A stretch of 64,000 bases of DNA, from positions 1,798,001 through 1,862,000 of the forward strand of contig NZ_CP031393.1 in the NCBI RefSeq assembly GCF_017161265.1, read 5' to 3'. This DNA is from Treponema medium (GTDB lineage: Bacteria > Spirochaetota > Spirochaetia > Treponematales > Treponemataceae). Within the stretch, counting starts at the first letter, position 1, and the number at the start of each line of letters is the position of its first letter. The position numbers and the translations under genes were made by a program. The notes under the pieces are model-generated. The model ran no database searches and was not told the DNA's origin. It saw nothing but the letters and a program-made list of their open reading frames with translations. This document shows, piece by piece, positions 15,929 through 25,089 of this stretch.

Positions 15929-17575
15929 TTAGTTTAACCGGGCGAGACATCGCCGGTATTTATCCGGATTAACCCTAAACGCTACAATAGGATCGCCTCC
16001 TTGGGTTGCCTTGCCGATTGCAGCCATCGCTTCTTCGATCATCCGGGGAGCCGGAATAAGCCGTCCTGCTCTTGTCGTAAGTCCGATACCGAGCGATTTT
16101 TTAGCGGAAGCATCCAAGACCGTATGAATTTCGTCATAGAGGGTGCTTGCAATTTGCATTGCCTGATCCAACGGGGCATAAAAGATGATGACACCAATAA
16201 TATCTTTATTAAAGACAAACACCTTATGGATACGGTCAAGTGTCGACCGCAAGAGGTGAATAATTTGTTGATTATGAGGTATATCGGTCGCATGAACGAG
16301 CAGAAGTGTTAAATCCTCCTCGGCAACAGCCGTTTCGGTAATTGCAGTTGTCAATTCTTCGATGAGTGTGGCCTGTTCAAGCGAATGACTACCGCTACGT
16401 GATGCATCTGAAAGAGGCGTGTTTTCAAAGGTGGTAACAGCTGGCTGTTTTACGGTTTCATGGGGTTCGGTTGAGGGTTTTAGAGTTTGTGTGTGATTTT
16501 CAAAGAATCCATAAGTTCCCGCATCAAAGCTTTGTTTTATATCTGTTTTCGAGTTCTCTGCTGTTTGCGAAATGTCCGGTTCATCTGTTTTTGAGGATAT
16601 CGGCTGCTCTGCATCGGTACCATCTTGTTCTTCCATTGCACTGTGTTCAAGTTGTATATTTTGCGAGCTTTCTTGGTATTCGGGTACGGTTTGTTGGGAC
16701 TGCTCATCATCGTAGATATGGAGACGGTTGAGCGATTCAAGCTGTACGTTTAACGGGAGGGAAGATGCCGTTTCGGCTGGGTGTTCATTGTTTTTTTCCA
16801 CGGACGGCTGTTCATCGTTATGCTGCATCCTTTCGTGGAGATTCAAATCTTCCTTTTGTACGTGAGTTGAAATGTCCGCTTCGACGCATGTTTCCATACG
16901 AGGCATACTTACTGCATCATTGCTTGCAGCAGCAGTAAAATACTCACTGGACTGAGCGGTATTCGAATCGATTATATCCGGTTCGGAAGTACGTACGGCG
17001 CTTCTAAGCTCCGGTTTCTTTTCGGCGGCGGATTTTAGATCTATATATGAAAATATCAATACCAAGACGGTCATTAGTACAATCAGTAGTAATAAAAAGA
17101 ATACTATTTGACCGCGGTTAAATACCGTTTCAAGCGGAAGCATTTGGAGCGCCGCATGGACGGTAACGGTATTACCTGTTTCTTTAACAGGGATATGTGT
17201 TTGAGCGGCAGTAAAAAAGAGCGGTAAGTTTTTTACTTCGACTATATACTGTTCATTATATGAAAAAATATCGGTGTTTTTCGGCCAGATAAATACAATG
17301 CCGGCACTATCCCTAATTAAAATTGCTTGAACATATTTACTGTAGTTACGGCATAGCTGTTCAAGCTGACCTTGCAATCGGACAGAATTACCCTCTTGAG
17401 CTGCTTCCGATAAAATCTCACCGGTATGCTGAGCAAATATTTTAAAGTTCTTCAACGATTCTATTTTTCCCGCAGCAGAATCGCTGTGAAGGGTAAAAAC
17501 AAACCATAACAAACTTCCAATAATAATAAGCAATGCGCATGCGCTATAGACCGACATCAATATTTTTTTCATCAT
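15929..17575 (-). CDS. Membrane sensor-like protein with degenerate GGDEF domain
   Basis: 548 residues. Membrane helices lie at about residues 8-28 and 158-178 and flank a 130-residue outer domain. About 210 residues of acidic and Ser/Gln/Glu-rich linker follow. The last 160 residues have the pattern of a GGDEF fold end: GVIIFYAPLDQAMQIASTLY, then LGIGLTTRAG and AMAAIGKATQGGDPIVAF, which match the SxGIA and A..A...AK..G.n motifs. The GGDEF signature itself is absent, so no diguanylate cyclase activity is expected. It overlaps the preceding MAF gene by four bases (ATGA), so it is the last gene of the leftward operon starting at 22927. A role in motility or surface control is suggested only by those neighbours. 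Confidence 0.7.
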   Translation of the reverse strand: MMKKILMSVYSACALLIIIGSLLWFVFTLHSDSAAGKIESLKNFKIFAQHTGEILSEAAQEGNSVRLQGQLEQLCRNYSKYVQAILIRDSAGIVFIWPKNTDIFSYNEQYIVEVKNLPLFFTAAQTHIPVKETGNTVTVHAALQMLPLETVFNRGQIVFFLLLLIVLMTVLVLIFSYIDLKSAAEKKPELRSAVRTSEPDIIDSNTAQSSEYFTAAASNDAVSMPRMETCVEADISTHVQKEDLNLHERMQHNDEQPSVEKNNEHPAETASSLPLNVQLESLNRLHIYDDEQSQQTVPEYQESSQNIQLEHSAMEEQDGTDAEQPISSKTDEPDISQTAENSKTDIKQSFDAGTYGFFENHTQTLKPSTEPHETVKQPAVTTFENTPLSDASRSGSHSLEQATLIEELTTAITETAVAEEDLTLLLVHATDIPHNQQIIHLLRSTLDRIHKVFVFNKDIIGVIIFYAPLDQAMQIASTLYDEIHTVLDASAKKSLGIGLTTRAGRLIPAPRMIEEAMAAIGKATQGGDPIVAFRVNPDKYRRCLARLN

Positions 17576-19074
17576 GAATCAGTATACTCCGAAATGAATT
17601 CCGATACAAGTTCCATATCAGTCAAATTTCCTTTTCTATGAGCTTTACACCATGCAAGTGCGGGAAGAAGAGATATTACGGTATTCCGGTCGTTTTGTTT
17701 TAAACTTTCGGTAAAGGAAATAAGAAATTCCGTATACGGAAATTTTTGAAAGTCGGCCTGTTTCCAGCGGATGATGCTGTGTTTTTCCGCTTCAAAAGCT
17801 GCCCTGTAGGAATCCAAGAGCGGCGTTCGATAGGTGATGCCTTGTGTTGTGCGCTCGCTGTAGCTTTCGGTACGGAACATAAGGCGGACAAACGAGTGTT
17901 CTTGTGGGCAAGTGTACGCCGCGCTGCCGGCAAATTGCATCGAAAGATAGGTGCCGCGGCTATATGCCTTGCCGCCGGTGTAGGCAAAGTCCATTCCGCT
18001 GCATTCAATATGCCGGTAACCGAGCGCTTGTGCTGCATGGTAGGCGGCGACTGCAACGGTACCGGAACCCGTGGTTAGTGGTGGAAATGGAGAAAAAAGC
18101 GCGGCTGTTTGGACAAGTGGGTGTCCGCCTGCTGTAAAAAAGAAAGTGTTGCCGTTTTCATAAAAGCGGCGCGCTCCTGCAGTTTGTGCCGAAAGGTCGA
18201 AAATACCGATCGTCTCTTTGGGGATAACGCCGATGGTATGCTGATATGAGATATGCTGCGGGTCAATCGCGATGAAGAATTCCGGTGTAATACCGTTTGC
18301 GCATACGGCGGGAAAGGCTGTATCGGTACAAAAAACCGTGTACTGTTGCCGCTTTTTTTTCAGCAACGATAAGCCGGCTTCCAAGCTTGGCCCTGCTCCC
18401 AGTATGAGCGCTGTTCGGGTGGTATCGCTTTGCGGGTATGCTGGTTTGACGAAACTTGCGAGGCGCAAATTGAAAAAGATATTGCGCAGCCAGATTTTCC
18501 CGAAATGAACTTGCACTGAAAAATCCGCTTTGATTTTTTCGAGTGCGTGTTCGATCTTCTCCGGTAAATCTTTTATTTGCGCTTTATAGTATTCACTCCA
18601 TGTTCTCAGGACATAATAACCGAAGGTGCCGTGTAGGGCAGGTAAATAGGCTGCTGTGAATGCGGTTTCAAAAGTGTTGTCGGTATATGGCGGCAAGAGA
18701 AATATTCTGTTGTCCGATAGCAATTCCGTATAATCGATGAGTGAGAGCAACTGCTTGAATGATTCATAATCGGATTCCGTAATTGCACAAAAGGATTGAG
18801 GATATTTATCTAAAAAAGTTTTGATATGAATACCGTTCCCCAGTCCGCAAAAGAGCATAAAACCGGCTGCTGCGGTAACGGCGCGTTCTGCTTCCCGTGC
18901 GGGATTATAGAGAGAATGCAGCGCCTGTCCCGATGCAAAGAGCGGTACCGGCTCCCCTGTCTTTGCTGATGCAATACCTCTATAGGCAGCCCCTGTTTGA
19001 GAGTGTTGGAGTTTTTCTGCAAGTTCCGGCTGTTTAAGGCGTATCGCAGCGAGATTCCTATTTAAGACCGTCAT
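17572..19074 (-). CDS. MAF/DUF115 motility-associated glycosyltransferase, second copy
   Basis: 500 residues. The central domain begins TRTALILGAGPSLEAGLSLL (about residue 220) and continues with FCTDTAFPAVCANGITPEFFIAIDPQ, the MptE-like/DUF115 core found in motility accessory factors. Those proteins are linked to flagellin glycosylation in Campylobacter and other genera. The N-terminal 200 residues resemble the MAF N-terminal domain (FCGLGNGIHIKTFLDKYPQ). Four-base overlaps with both neighbouring genes show tight translational coupling. The paralogue just upstream shares the core but is otherwise quite different, so the two may add different sugars or act as a pair. No membrane segment or signal peptide; cytoplasmic. 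Confidence 0.8.
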   Translation of the reverse strand: MTVLNRNLAAIRLKQPELAEKLQHSQTGAAYRGIASAKTGEPVPLFASGQALHSLYNPAREAERAVTAAAGFMLFCGLGNGIHIKTFLDKYPQSFCAITESDYESFKQLLSLIDYTELLSDNRIFLLPPYTDNTFETAFTAAYLPALHGTFGYYVLRTWSEYYKAQIKDLPEKIEHALEKIKADFSVQVHFGKIWLRNIFFNLRLASFVKPAYPQSDTTRTALILGAGPSLEAGLSLLKKKRQQYTVFCTDTAFPAVCANGITPEFFIAIDPQHISYQHTIGVIPKETIGIFDLSAQTAGARRFYENGNTFFFTAGGHPLVQTAALFSPFPPLTTGSGTVAVAAYHAAQALGYRHIECSGMDFAYTGGKAYSRGTYLSMQFAGSAAYTCPQEHSFVRLMFRTESYSERTTQGITYRTPLLDSYRAAFEAEKHSIIRWKQADFQKFPYTEFLISFTESLKQNDRNTVISLLPALAWCKAHRKGNLTDMELVSEFISEYTDS

Positions 19075-20618
19075 GCTTCTATCCTTTTAATGAGTACACC
19101 AAGTACGCGGTTTACCTGTTCCGTCAAGTTTGTTTGTGCTTTTTTATCCGTAGGATTTTTTATCACATTACAGTAAGCGGTGTAGCTGCATAAGGCGCAT
19201 ATCTGTTTTTCGAGTGTTGCCGCATCTTCCGCGAGCCGCGCCGGTTCCGTTGCGATTAACGCAGGTATTTTGATATGCAGCGTGTTTAACAGGGAATGAG
19301 CTATCTCTGTGCGCTCCTGGCAGGAAAGCGCAGGGTAGGGAGCTGCCGAAAGCTGTGCCATATCCTGTGTGCTGTTTTGCTGTCCGGAAAGGATATTCTC
19401 GCTGCCGGACTGTGCATTGTGCATACGGACAGCGGTATTTGCCTGCCGATCGGCGGGCTGAGCGCTTTTGGCAATACCGGCTGTTAGGTCTATAGTCTTG
19501 ATATTTGGAAGCGGCGCGCCCCCCGTACCGGCGCGGAAAAGTCTCCGTGCGGATTCAGGCGGCAGCTGTAAAAACCATTGCCGGTAGGTTTCAAGTGATT
19601 GTGCCGCAAAGTTTTGGACGGTGAGTGCTTCTGCGATCGGATGGAGCCTGTTCGTGGCAGCAAACAGGCGTGCGGTACTTGCATGGGGGCGTGCATGGGT
19701 AAAACCTTTTGCAGCTGCCAAATCGACGCCGGCAAGTATGATCCTTTGGTTGGTATGTCGTAACAGTAGTTCGCAGGCTGTTCCCGTTACCGTGCCGTTT
19801 TCTCGGGCGGCAAGCGGTTGCAGGTTTGCCGCTCTAAAGAGCATTGTTTCCAGCGGAGAATTGTAGGAAAGCGGGACGCAAGGATGCGTTTTTAGTATTG
19901 ATGCGGGAATGGCTGCTTCGAGCGGAAAGGCAACAGGAACATCGGCAGGCAGCCGGTCAAAATGAGGCAATGCCCAGTAACCGGCGTCGGTACTGACGCA
20001 CAGGTCTATCGGAATATGCCGTGCTGTCAGGGCAGCGCAACCCGATGATACTGCAAGGATAGAGTAGGGTGCTGCCTGCGTTGCGGTGAGCTGTTCTAAG
20101 CTCGGCCCTGCGCCGGCTAAGATAAAATCCCGTGTTCCGAAGTGCAGTGTTGCAGGGTGTTTAAGACCGATAAAATTATCGACTGTGTTTTTAAGCCATT
20201 TATTCCCAAAGAATGAGCGGGTATGCATAATGCTTGTTAGCATTTCGATTGCATACCGGATATTTTTCCAGACTGTATCCGCCGCATCGGGAAAAGCTTT
20301 GTCGGCAGCTTTCCAGCTTAAAAAACGGGTTGCTCCCAGTTTTTCATCAGGTATATGAGACAGCAGAAAAAATGGCAAGCTGCCGTTTCCCGGTCTCCAG
20401 ACGGCATCCCAAAGGTTATCGGAATCGGAAAAAGCTGTTTCGTTATACCTTACTGCGATACACTTTGTATATGGAAATTTTGCTTTCAGTACCGATGCAA
20501 GGTAGGATTCTCCCGGCTCCGTTATGATAATAATAGAAGGGATGCCTTCAATAGTGGAAGCAAACTGTTCAGCTTCTTTGTGAGGGTTGTATTTTGAATG
20601 GAGACGGAAGGAAAGCAT
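19071..20618 (-). CDS. MAF/DUF115 motility-associated glycosyltransferase, first copy
   Basis: 515 residues. Core FILAGAGPSLEQLTATQ (about residue 165) followed by ILAVSSGCAALTARHIPIDL and STDAGYWALPH, the same DUF115 arrangement as the neighbouring gene. The region of about residues 370-430 is low-complexity and probably disordered. It lies 56 bases after the acidic-protein gene, with an 11 bp hairpin (20629-20657) between them, and overlaps the next gene by four bases. Probably acts on flagellar filament proteins; that follows from family and context, not from a motif. Confidence 0.78.
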   Translation of the reverse strand: MLSFRLHSKYNPHKEAEQFASTIEGIPSIIIITEPGESYLASVLKAKFPYTKCIAVRYNETAFSDSDNLWDAVWRPGNGSLPFFLLSHIPDEKLGATRFLSWKAADKAFPDAADTVWKNIRYAIEMLTSIMHTRSFFGNKWLKNTVDNFIGLKHPATLHFGTRDFILAGAGPSLEQLTATQAAPYSILAVSSGCAALTARHIPIDLCVSTDAGYWALPHFDRLPADVPVAFPLEAAIPASILKTHPCVPLSYNSPLETMLFRAANLQPLAARENGTVTGTACELLLRHTNQRIILAGVDLAAAKGFTHARPHASTARLFAATNRLHPIAEALTVQNFAAQSLETYRQWFLQLPPESARRLFRAGTGGAPLPNIKTIDLTAGIAKSAQPADRQANTAVRMHNAQSGSENILSGQQNSTQDMAQLSAAPYPALSCQERTEIAHSLLNTLHIKIPALIATEPARLAEDAATLEKQICALCSYTAYCNVIKNPTDKKAQTNLTEQVNRVLGVLIKRIEA

Positions 20619-20628
20619 TGATGTAATC

Positions 20629-20657
20629 TGCCGCTATGCGGAGATTGCATAGCGGCA
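20629..20657 (-). promoter_or_regulatory. Intra-operon hairpin
   Basis: TGCCGCTATGC and its exact complement around a seven-base loop, in the 56-base gap between the acidic protein and the first MAF gene. No T-run follows, so it more likely tunes mRNA stability or partial read-through than acting as a full terminator. Confidence 0.5.
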
Positions 20658-20674
20658 ATAAGAAGATTGTACTA

Positions 20675-22927
20675 TCAGGAAATGCCTAATTCTTCAAAAA
20701 GATGTTTATAAGTTTCAAAATATTCAGACTTCGCAAACTCTTCAATCTTCTTTTCGGGTAGGGCTTCCAACAGTTGATCCATATAGGAAAGAACTGATTT
20801 AATCTCATTTTTCAGTTCCAATGGAATAGAAATGGTTTCCCGTTTTTTACTCGCAGCTTGCAGCAATGTTTCTTGCTTCGGTTCTTCTTCTTCAAGAGCC
20901 TCTTCGTTTTCTTTTTCCGAGTCAAATTCGGGAATTGCATCTTCATCGATTGCATCCAATTCTTCAATTGAATCTTCTGTATCTTCAGATTTTACTTCTT
21001 CGACTTCCGATTCACTTGCAGGCACTTCGGCGATAAAAGGTTCTTCGATAATTTCTTCTTTTATTTCCGCTTTGGTAGCAGTTGATTCGTCTGCAAACGG
21101 GTTCTGGAAATCTTCATCATTTTGAAGTTCGTGAATCGTACGATCTTCTGTCGTTTCTCCAGCAGTCATTTCGGCGTCAACCGATTCCATGTCCGAAGAG
21201 GGAACTTCAATCTCTTGTTCCGAGGGAATATCGAAAGATTCTATATTTATATCTTCAAAGTCGGTCTCGTCATCCACAGATTCAGCTTCTTCAATATCTT
21301 CAAGTTCGGCTACTTCTTGCTGATCTTTCGTATCTCCGTCAATAAGCCCCATATCTTCATCCGTAACTTCCGATTGATCATCAAGATAACTGAGATCTTC
21401 GGGTAGAGAGGTAATAGGCGCCGCTTCTACATTAAAGACGGGATCGGATGCAAGAAGTTTTTCTCCTTCCGTTTCAGATTCGAGACCGTTATCCGTATCA
21501 GTCGATGAAATTTCCGCAATACTGTCCTCAAAGGAGTGGTCGACAGGGGGCGTTTCTTGTATTTCAGGATCAATATCTTTTGTAAGTACAGACGGTACTT
21601 CATAGGTTTCGGTTGTTTCCGTGGAAGATTCCTCATCGGCAGACGCTCGTTCCTCGTCATCGGTGTTTCGCTCTTCAGTGAAATCCGCCGTAATAAGGAT
21701 ATTATTTAACTCATCACCGGTGAGGGCAATCGTTTCGTCCGTATCATCATCGCTGAAAAAGCCCGAACTTTCCGTATCGGCAGCTTTGTTTTCCGTATGT
21801 GCGGCAGCGTCTTTTACGGGCACTTCGGAAATCATTTTTGATTGAGCCGTCATACCTGCTTTTAAGCTATTCAGCTCTGCTTTAAGATCGCTGATTTCGT
21901 GAGCAATTTGCATCAGCAATTCAGTTGCTTTATCTTGTTCAGCGGCAGTGCGTTGAGAAGTTACGGCTGTTGTGTCCATGGTTTCTTTTGAATCCTTTTC
22001 CGGATTGAGTTCTGCTGTTGTGTTTTCGTGTTCGGCAACGTGTTGTGTTGAAAGTAAATCTTGTTTAACAGCTTCAATATCGTCAAAGAAAGCCGGTTCT
22101 TCCGTATCGGGAGATTTTTCGTCTGTCTCTGTGCCAAAAATCGAAATATCGGCATTATCTTCTACAACCTGTGAGGACAGTTCCGAAAGCGGCTGCTCTT
22201 TGGTCGCTTCATCATCGGCAGTAACGTCAATATCGAATACGGCATCTTCTTTTTGTTGGCTGTGTTCGGATTTTTGCTCTTCGGTCGTACCATCTGTAAG
22301 AATATCATCAAAATCTTCAACTGTTTCAAAACCATCGTCTGATTCGGAGCTTGCAGCCGGAGCCGCGTCTTCAAAATCTTCAAGAGAAATTTCACTGAAG
22401 TTTTCGAGCCCAGCAGGAGGTTCATTGTTGTTCGAATGTTTTTCCGTGTTGTCTGTAATTTCAGTAAAGTCAAGGTCTATCGGTTCTTCTTCAACAAATG
22501 ATTCGGTGGTTTCTTGGGATTCTGTTTCTGTAGAAGAGTCATCCGACAAAAAGTCATCCAAATCCAACGACTCAAAACTACTTTCGTCAAGCGCAACATC
22601 GGCAGTATCACTGTCGGTATATGAAGGAGCAGGCGTTTCCAGAGATATTTCAGTCGAAGTATTTGTATCGTTTAATTCATCAAGTTCGGGTATTTCAGTA
22701 TCGGCATCCAAGTCCGAAAAAGAGAAATCATCATCAAAATTTATACTATCTTGATCCGCTTCTATGCTTGAATCGCTTGTAAGTTGAGAAGCGTCCGAAT
22801 CGAACGGTTCATTAATATCTTTCTTTTTTTTAAGCCATACACCATACATATCTAATTTTTCTGTGCTTTTACTGTCTATAGAAAAATTAGGATCATATAA
22901 ATCGTCGGTTTTGTTAAAATTATCCAT
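20675..22927 (-). CDS. Large acidic, mostly disordered protein
   Basis: 750 residues. The start MDNFNKTDDLYDPNFSIDSK is followed by MYGVWLKKKKD. About residues 40-640 are rich in Glu, Asp, Ser and Thr with few hydrophobic runs; a short helix at about 330-355 looks coiled-coil-like. The last 60 residues form a distinct predicted helical domain (LKNEIKSVLSYMDQLLEAL, then YKHLFEELGIS). I recall similar acidic proteins with this C-terminal helix in other treponemes, without a known function. No signal peptide. First gene of the operon with the MAF pair and the GGDEF-like membrane protein, so a flagellar or surface role is possible. Confidence 0.65.
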   Translation of the reverse strand: MDNFNKTDDLYDPNFSIDSKSTEKLDMYGVWLKKKKDINEPFDSDASQLTSDSSIEADQDSINFDDDFSFSDLDADTEIPELDELNDTNTSTEISLETPAPSYTDSDTADVALDESSFESLDLDDFLSDDSSTETESQETTESFVEEEPIDLDFTEITDNTEKHSNNNEPPAGLENFSEISLEDFEDAAPAASSESDDGFETVEDFDDILTDGTTEEQKSEHSQQKEDAVFDIDVTADDEATKEQPLSELSSQVVEDNADISIFGTETDEKSPDTEEPAFFDDIEAVKQDLLSTQHVAEHENTTAELNPEKDSKETMDTTAVTSQRTAAEQDKATELLMQIAHEISDLKAELNSLKAGMTAQSKMISEVPVKDAAAHTENKAADTESSGFFSDDDTDETIALTGDELNNILITADFTEERNTDDEERASADEESSTETTETYEVPSVLTKDIDPEIQETPPVDHSFEDSIAEISSTDTDNGLESETEGEKLLASDPVFNVEAAPITSLPEDLSYLDDQSEVTDEDMGLIDGDTKDQQEVAELEDIEEAESVDDETDFEDINIESFDIPSEQEIEVPSSDMESVDAEMTAGETTEDRTIHELQNDEDFQNPFADESTATKAEIKEEIIEEPFIAEVPASESEVEEVKSEDTEDSIEELDAIDEDAIPEFDSEKENEEALEEEEPKQETLLQAASKKRETISIPLELKNEIKSVLSYMDQLLEALPEKKIEEFAKSEYFETYKHLFEELGIS

Positions 22928-23140
22928 AAAAATTTCTCCACGAAGGGCGGTGTTATTATATCATGTATCGGCATACCATGTATATAGCATAAGCGGAAGT
23001 CTTACAGGGAGCCTCGAAAAGCGACTAAACTTTTAGAGATACCGACCTGTCGGCTACAATATTAATCTTCACTTTTCTATTATAACGTATTCTAAATAAA
23101 ATTCAAGAAAATATTTATTTTGCCGTTATTAGAATCGATT

Positions 23141-23590
23141 ATGAAATTTTATTTGAAAATTATTACGCCAATCTTCGTATTTGCGTTTGTTTATAGTTTT
23201 TTGAGTATGTGCTTTGGGTCGCGCGGTTTTTTTGCGTGTCAGCAGTTAAGACGGCAGCGTGAGGCTCTTGTACAGCATGTGCAGCTTTTGTCTGATATCG
23301 GGGAAGATTTGAGTATTCGTATTGCGAATTTGTCCTCAGATCCTCAGACCATTGCTGTGTATGCCCATGAATTAGGCTATGTCCAAAAAAATGAACGGCT
23401 TATCAAGCTGATGAATTTTTCCGGTACAGTGGAACGCACTGAAGATGCCGGTGTCGTATACCTGATTGAAGCGCCCCGCTATTTGCCGGACGCTGTCTGC
23501 AAAACGATTGCCGTTTCTATAAGTATTATCGTTATTATGTGTGAGATGATTGTGAGCAGAAAAAATGCGTATTCAAAAAAAAGCTCCTAA
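23141..23590 (+). CDS. FtsB/DivIC-like septum protein
   Basis: 149 residues. A membrane helix at about 5-25 is followed by a coiled coil (LRRQREALVQHVQLLSDI) and the short motif HELGYVQKNERLIKL, the arrangement of FtsB/DivIC septum-formation proteins. A second hydrophobic segment near residues 118-138 (TIAVSISIIVIMCEMIV) is unusual for FtsB. The ATG at 23141 is preferred to an upstream TTG at 23120. No clear ribosome site. It overlaps the Sua5-family gene by 26 bases. Confidence 0.6.
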   Translation: MKFYLKIITPIFVFAFVYSFLSMCFGSRGFFACQQLRRQREALVQHVQLLSDIGEDLSIRIANLSSDPQTIAVYAHELGYVQKNERLIKLMNFSGTVERTEDAGVVYLIEAPRYLPDAVCKTIAVSISIIVIMCEMIVSRKNAYSKKSS

Positions 23591-24113
23591 TTCAGTTTCT
23601 GTTGCAGCTGCAGAGCTTAAACAGGGTAATGTTATTGTTATTCCGACGGATACGATTTATGGTTTTTCCGGCTTAATCGGCAAGACTGCCGAAGTAATTG
23701 CTCGCATTAAAGGAAGGGAAGAAGATAAGCCGTTTATCGCCCTTATCGCCGAGCCTTCGGATATTTATCGCTACACCGATTTAAAAATTCCGGAGCATAT
23801 TTTGAACTTGTGGCCTGCGCCGTTAACGCTGATCGTGCCGTTGAAAGGGCAGGGGACGCAGGCATTTCGCTGTCCCGCAGATGAGTGGCTGCGAAATGTC
23901 GTTGCTGCAGCGGGGGATGCAGTGTATTCGACGAGCGTTAACCGTTCGGGAACCCCGCCCCTCACCGATATAGAAGTCATTTGTCGCGAATTTGAACATT
24001 CCGTTTCGTTAATTGTCGATGACGGTAATCTTGAGGGGCTGCCTTCTACTCTCGTGGATTTAAGTTCCGGCACTCCCCGCATACTTCGCCAAGGCGCTGT
24101 TGTTATTGATTAA
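23565..24113 (+). CDS. L-threonylcarbamoyladenylate synthase (Sua5/YciO/YrdC)
   Basis: 182 residues. Makes threonylcarbamoyl-AMP for tRNA t6A modification. The YrdC fold is shown by NVIVIPTDTIYGFSGLIG (residues 20-37), IKGREEDKPFIALI, WPAPLTLIVPLKG, FRCPADEWLRNVV and STSVNRSGTPPLTDI. It is the short form without the Sua5 C-terminal domain. It starts inside the end of the FtsB-like gene and is convergent with the recombinase. Confidence 0.88.
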   Translation: MRIQKKAPNSVSVAAAELKQGNVIVIPTDTIYGFSGLIGKTAEVIARIKGREEDKPFIALIAEPSDIYRYTDLKIPEHILNLWPAPLTLIVPLKGQGTQAFRCPADEWLRNVVAAAGDAVYSTSVNRSGTPPLTDIEVICREFEHSVSLIVDDGNLEGLPSTLVDLSSGTPRILRQGAVVID

Positions 24114-24171
24114 TAAGGATAATCGCGTCAAACTGTTTTGCTGTATTTCCCGCAGAATAAATAGGCTATAC

Positions 24172-25086
24172 CTAGCCGTGCGGATGGGCTTTGTGGTACA
24201 GCTCTTGGAGTTGGACTGCCGTGATGTGCGTGTACCGTTGAGTGGTTGCGATATTGCTGTGCCCCAACAGTTCCTGTACGACCCGTATATCCGCTCCGCG
24301 CGTGATGAACATCGAGGCAAAGCTGTGCCGGAAGGCGTGCGGCGTCAGTTTTTTATAGTTCGGGAGGAGGGCGGTGTACCGGTTGATGATATATCGGATG
24401 CCCTGCGTTGTAAGCGCGCCGCCGCGGCAGTTTAAAAAAAGCGCGTCTTCCGCAACCGCAGTTTTTAAGCCGTCTTGTTCTTTTAGGTAAGCAATCAATT
24501 CCGCACGCTCGGTCAAATACTGCTGCACCGCTTCCCGTGCAAAGTCCGCAAAGAACACCTTGCGTTCTTTGCTTCCTTTTCCTTGTACGATTGCCCAGCT
24601 GCAATCTCCTTTTAAATCCGTTATTTTGAGCCCTTGCAGCTCCGCCGCGCGGCAACCGGTAGAGTAGAGCGACGAAAAGATCGCTGCATCGCGGGCGTAC
24701 CATAAAATGCCCGCTTCTTTGGGAAATTCACAGAAGCGTTCCGCTTCATCAGGAAAGAGGAAGCGGGGCAGCTTATCCGGCTGTTTGAGGTTGCGGACAA
24801 CTGCGGCGGGGTTTATTGTGCAGAGCCCTTTCTGCAGGGCATAGCGGTACAATCCTCGTACACAGGAGAGGGTACGGTTGATGCTTGCCGGTGCAAAATG
24901 CCGGTTGCCGAGGTCTGCGACGAAGGTTCGTACCTGCGTTTTCGTAACCTCGGTAAAGGACAGCTCATTGTCCGCAAGCCAATCGGAAAAAAGCTTGAGG
25001 TCGTTTCGGTACGCTTCAATGGTTTTTTCGGAAAAATGCCGCACGCCTGCGCTGTAGGCGAGGTAGTCTTCAAAGACCGTATCCAT
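24172..25086 (-). CDS. xerC: Tyrosine recombinase, XerC/XerD type
   Basis: 304 residues. An N-terminal SAM-like core-binding domain (residues 1-95) precedes a catalytic domain with Arg in YSTGCRAAELQGL, HAFRHSFASMF (His-x-x-Arg), LGHSNIATTQRYTH (His and nucleophile Tyr). Length and the run dprA-topA-xer on one strand match the chromosomal dimer-resolution recombinase (compare codV in Bacillus). XerD is the alternative name. It begins three bases after the topA stop. Confidence 0.9.
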   Translation of the reverse strand: MDTVFEDYLAYSAGVRHFSEKTIEAYRNDLKLFSDWLADNELSFTEVTKTQVRTFVADLGNRHFAPASINRTLSCVRGLYRYALQKGLCTINPAAVVRNLKQPDKLPRFLFPDEAERFCEFPKEAGILWYARDAAIFSSLYSTGCRAAELQGLKITDLKGDCSWAIVQGKGSKERKVFFADFAREAVQQYLTERAELIAYLKEQDGLKTAVAEDALFLNCRGGALTTQGIRYIINRYTALLPNYKKLTPHAFRHSFASMFITRGADIRVVQELLGHSNIATTQRYTHITAVQLQELYHKAHPHG

Positions 25087-25089
25087 CGG

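Noticed and set aside
21972..22754. 260-codon Ser-rich frame antisense to the acidic protein gene
   Set aside because: GAA/GAT-rich codons read as TTC/ATC/TCx on the other strand, giving a long Ser-rich shadow.
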